From assembly GCA_023014485.1 (NCBI GenBank), contig JAJOZX010000486.1:842001-906000 (forward strand): a stretch of DNA of 64,000 nucleotides, given 5' to 3'. The DNA is from Bathynomus jamesi. Its lineage: Eukaryota > Arthropoda > Malacostraca > Isopoda > Cirolanidae. The notes beneath the pieces are model-generated. The model did no database searches. It saw only the letters and a program-made list of their open reading frames with translations, and was not told the DNA's origin. Positions within the stretch are counted from its first letter, which is position 1. Every line of letters starts with the position of its first letter. Made by a program: the position numbers and the translations under genes. Below, one piece after another: positions 61,599 through 64,000 of this stretch.

Positions 61599-64000
61599 AT
61601 TTGGGTCATTCCATGTCAAGTCAGCCACCTAAAACACTCGCCCCTTTCAATTTTGCTCATACTTGGCACAATAGCAGATATACATGCCAAACTTAAATTC
61701 CCAAATTATTAGAGCTGACTGACCTTTGGTTACTGAGATACAAGGTCACAAAGTTGTGACATTTTGACCTTTTTTGCGTTAAATGACTATTTTCAAAACG
61801 GTGTAACTAAAAACCTATTAAAGCTAGAGCATTGATTTTGGTCTCATTTTAAAGCTCTTTAGTAGCCCCTTGTTTATTGTCTCTTGTTAAATATCTCTAC
61901 TGTGAAGAATAAAAAAATCCCTTCAAAAGTTGACCTTTGACCTTGAATAAAAAAAAAATACCTTCTCCTAAAAAATTCAATTTTTTTACATTAATACCTT
62001 GAGTCATGTACAACAAAATCCCAAGAAGCTGTAAGTGGCTGATAACTAGTTCAATGTATAAAAAATAATGAATTCAAGCAACATTTTGAAAAAAGTCATT
62101 TTATACAAAAATTGTCATGACTTTGTGACCTTGTATGTCAGTAACCATTTTTGTCTAAGGTCAGCTCAATCTCTTACAAATACAACCCATATCTACATAC
62201 TATCTGCAGCCTTCTACAAACAAGCAAATGCTTATTTTTAAATATTTGTTCTTTACCCACCTCACCTGTATGTTGTGCATGTATGTGATGGTTTTCAGTA
62301 GTTGACAAGATTCTTGTGGGCCACCCAATTTATTGTGATTTCTAGAAGAGAAAACAATTTTTAATGTATACCTAGATAGCTACCTAATTAACAAATACAA
62401 GTAACATATTAAAATGTACATACAATATGTATAGGTATAGTGCTCATTGATTTCCATTTATCACAACTTAAAATGTATGCAGTGTATATATAGTTACATG
62501 ACCATTTTAATTTTGAATTCTTACCTTTCTGTGCTGTAGATCTGCCAAAGCTTTGGATGCCTTCAAAGTAACTTCTTTGCAAATCCTGTATGTTCGTCCA
62601 TTAGTAGTAGATGCCTCAACTTGTGTTAGAATATCTGAATATGGTAAGATTAATTCATCTGGTCGACCAGGATACACAAATGATGGGTTTGGGCCATGAG
62701 GATGAAGGAATGTGACTTTTACTTCTCTATTCTCTGGTATCTTTTCCAGCACATATGCCACCCACCAATGGCCATCATATGCAGCAGTAACAAAACCATG
62801 TATTTTCTCCTCAGTCACAACTTCTTCCTTTTCAGTAACTTTCTCAATATTTGAATAATCTGATAATGAATAATGTTTAACCTTAAGAGAAGTCAATGAA
62901 ACTGGCTGTAAATGGTGTAATTTCTGTGTACCAGCAATAGTCCTTGCAGTTGAGTGTCTTTCTTGGAGAAGTTGGCTTTCCTCTTCATGCTCTTTATTGG
63001 TTGAAAAATGACATTTTATATTTACAATATTTTCACTTGCAAATGTATATAACTGTTCTGCAGTAAGGATCTGTTCATCATAAGGTCGTTGTAGACTAGC
63101 TTTTGCAGCTAATCTCTTAACTGTGCCTCCAACACCATCACAGGGTCCCTTTCCATGACTTGTTGCAAAAAAATTCCATTCTGCCTCAATTCCAAAATCA
63201 TCTCTGTGATGGCAAAGATTCAAAAAGTTTTTGCAGTTCTTATACTGTCCTGCACACCCATCTGAAAAGTAAATTATTTTGTGGATGGAACCGATGGATG
63301 AGATATTATCTTTTAGGAATTTTATCAGATGCTTTTGAAACAAATGTACAGCAACTGTGTTATGGATGTTACACTCTGAAATAATAACAAAGCTAAGGTG
63401 AGCAATCTCATCTTCCTTTTTATAGTAAATAACAAATGGATGTAGAGTAGCCATCTCATTGTTCCAGTGAAAGCTCTGAACCTCATCTTGAAGAATAAAG
63501 GAATAATTTTCAGCAAAATCACACACAGCAAGGACCTCACCATCTTTCAAAGACATTTTTGTTTCACGGTAATAAGTTGCTTGCATCTTTGTCTTGAAGT
63601 CATGTATCTGGTATTCTTTCAGTTGGTTACAGAATTGGTCAATATATTCATCTGTATTCAGTTCTACTGATTCAAGATTTGACCGATCTGTATTGGTCCA
63701 CTTTTTAAAATTTATGATATCAATGAAGTTGTTTGTAAATATGTCCAGTAGTCTGTTTTTTAAATCTGATGGATCTCCACATTGTTCACATTGTCTGAGG
63801 CAGCATTTCTGTGAGGCAGGATTGCATTCCATAAAGGCAACACAATGACGTACATTCTTAATAGGTGTGTCATCATTTGCAGTTAGTTTTTCTAATTCAG
63901 CTCCTACAAACATAAGTTTGGCATTCTGATGAATTGTACAGACACATACTGAGTGAGTTCCTGTTGCTCCAGCAATAACACACTGCTTTGGACGCAATTC
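61599..64000 (-). mobile_element. GGGT-terminus element, copy G3 (runs off the window)
   Basis: Starts at 61603 with GGGTCATTCCATGTCAAGTC, the same terminus as G2. Preceding ATTT (61599-61602) is the predicted left target duplication. The segment ACAAGGTCACAAAGTTGTGA near 61740 is inversely repeated near 62120 within the terminal region. The right end is outside the window. Confidence 0.75.
62507..64000 (-). CDS. GGGT-family transposase-like protein, C-terminal ~500 residues (copy G3)
   Basis: The longest uninterrupted member of the family here. Counting from 63997, ELRPKQCVIAGATGTHSVCV and CTIHQN are followed by a Cys cluster (FMECNPASQKCCLRQCEQC, about 55-73). The catalytic-like region follows: VCDFAENYSFILQDEVQSFHW (Asp 160, Asp 171), YFSDGCAGQYKNCKNFLNLC (Asp 246), AEWNFFATSHGKGPCDGVGG (Glu 273, Asp 287) and TVKR. 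Next come QILTAEQLYTFASENI, AGTQKLHHLQPVS, then a C-terminal VTAAYDGHWWVAYVLEK and NPSFVYPGRPDELILPYSDI. The N-terminal exons are beyond the window. No stop or shift is visible, so this copy may be intact. Confidence 0.7.
   Translation of the reverse strand, partial: ELRPKQCVIAGATGTHSVCVCTIHQNAKLMFVGAELEKLTANDDTPIKNVRHCVAFMECNPASQKCCLRQCEQCGDPSDLKNRLLDIFTNNFIDIINFKKWTNTDRSNLESVELNTDEYIDQFCNQLKEYQIHDFKTKMQATYYRETKMSLKDGEVLAVCDFAENYSFILQDEVQSFHWNNEMATLHPFVIYYKKEDEIAHLSFVIISECNIHNTVAVHLFQKHLIKFLKDNISSIGSIHKIIYFSDGCAGQYKNCKNFLNLCHHRDDFGIEAEWNFFATSHGKGPCDGVGGTVKRLAAKASLQRPYDEQILTAEQLYTFASENIVNIKCHFSTNKEHEEESQLLQERHSTARTIAGTQKLHHLQPVSLTSLKVKHYSLSDYSNIEKVTEKEEVVTEEKIHGFVTAAYDGHWWVAYVLEKIPENREVKVTFLHPHGPNPSFVYPGRPDELILPYSDILTQVEASTTNGRTYRICKEVTLKASKALADLQHRKVRIQN

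Overview
The window reads as repeat-dense nuclear DNA of an invertebrate, most likely an arthropod; a crustacean is plausible but not proven. The evidence is AT-rich sequence, long (TA)n, (CA)n and (GA)n microsatellites, TTAGG-like motifs (the arthropod telomere motif) inside dispersed satellites, spliced gene structures and abundant eukaryotic transposons. I find no convincing single-copy host gene, no rRNA gene, no genuine tRNA gene and no CRISPR array. Almost every coding region belongs to a mobile element, and most are broken by frameshifts or deletions.

Layout, left to right. 1-5060: 3' half of a BEL/Pao LTR retrotransposon on the + strand. 5070-5690: LINE endonuclease fragment on the - strand. 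6090-6825: internally deleted copy of a widespread unnamed invertebrate family. 6.8-14.0 kb: noncoding repeats (microsatellites, a 165 bp hairpin, TTAGG-like satellite with hairpins, two copies of a hairpin-bearing repeat) plus a decayed mariner at 12742-13421. 14.0-17.6 kb: a LINE on the - strand, split by a Tc1 element (15344-16307) and a Mutator-like FLYWCH element (about 16660-17257). 17.73-17.88 kb: a promoter-like module with heat-shock elements and a TATA box. 17.9-21.7 kb and 23.1-28.6 kb: two diverged members of one - strand gene family with zinc modules, a large conserved middle region and a C-terminal FEN1/XPG-like nuclease domain. The second copy lies between terminal inverted repeats. 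28.8-32.8 kb: another TIR element, with a GC-rich gene carrying hAT-like RNase H landmarks. 32.8-40.3 kb: noncoding DNA with small mariner-type MITEs, inverted repeats and tRNA-like SINEs. 40360-44078: a hAT element with a perfect 8 bp target duplication. 44313-47565, 48490-52641 and 61603 to the window end: three members of a family with GGGT termini and 4 bp target duplications, encoding a protein with DGCAGQYK and EWNFFATSHGK blocks. The middle one sits inside a LINE (47.9-56.0 kb). A second truncated copy of that LINE is at 58.3-59.8 kb, and several nonautonomous hAT elements lie between 55.9 and 60.5 kb.

The genes do not form a host pathway. They are layers of nested insertions whose order can be read from target-site duplications. 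The best candidate for an undescribed system is the TIR-flanked element with a FEN1-like nuclease (23.1-28.6 kb) and its relative at 17.9-21.7 kb. Second is the GGGT-terminus family. Many frame breaks are single-base shifts, some beside homopolymer runs, so part of the apparent decay could be assembly error.
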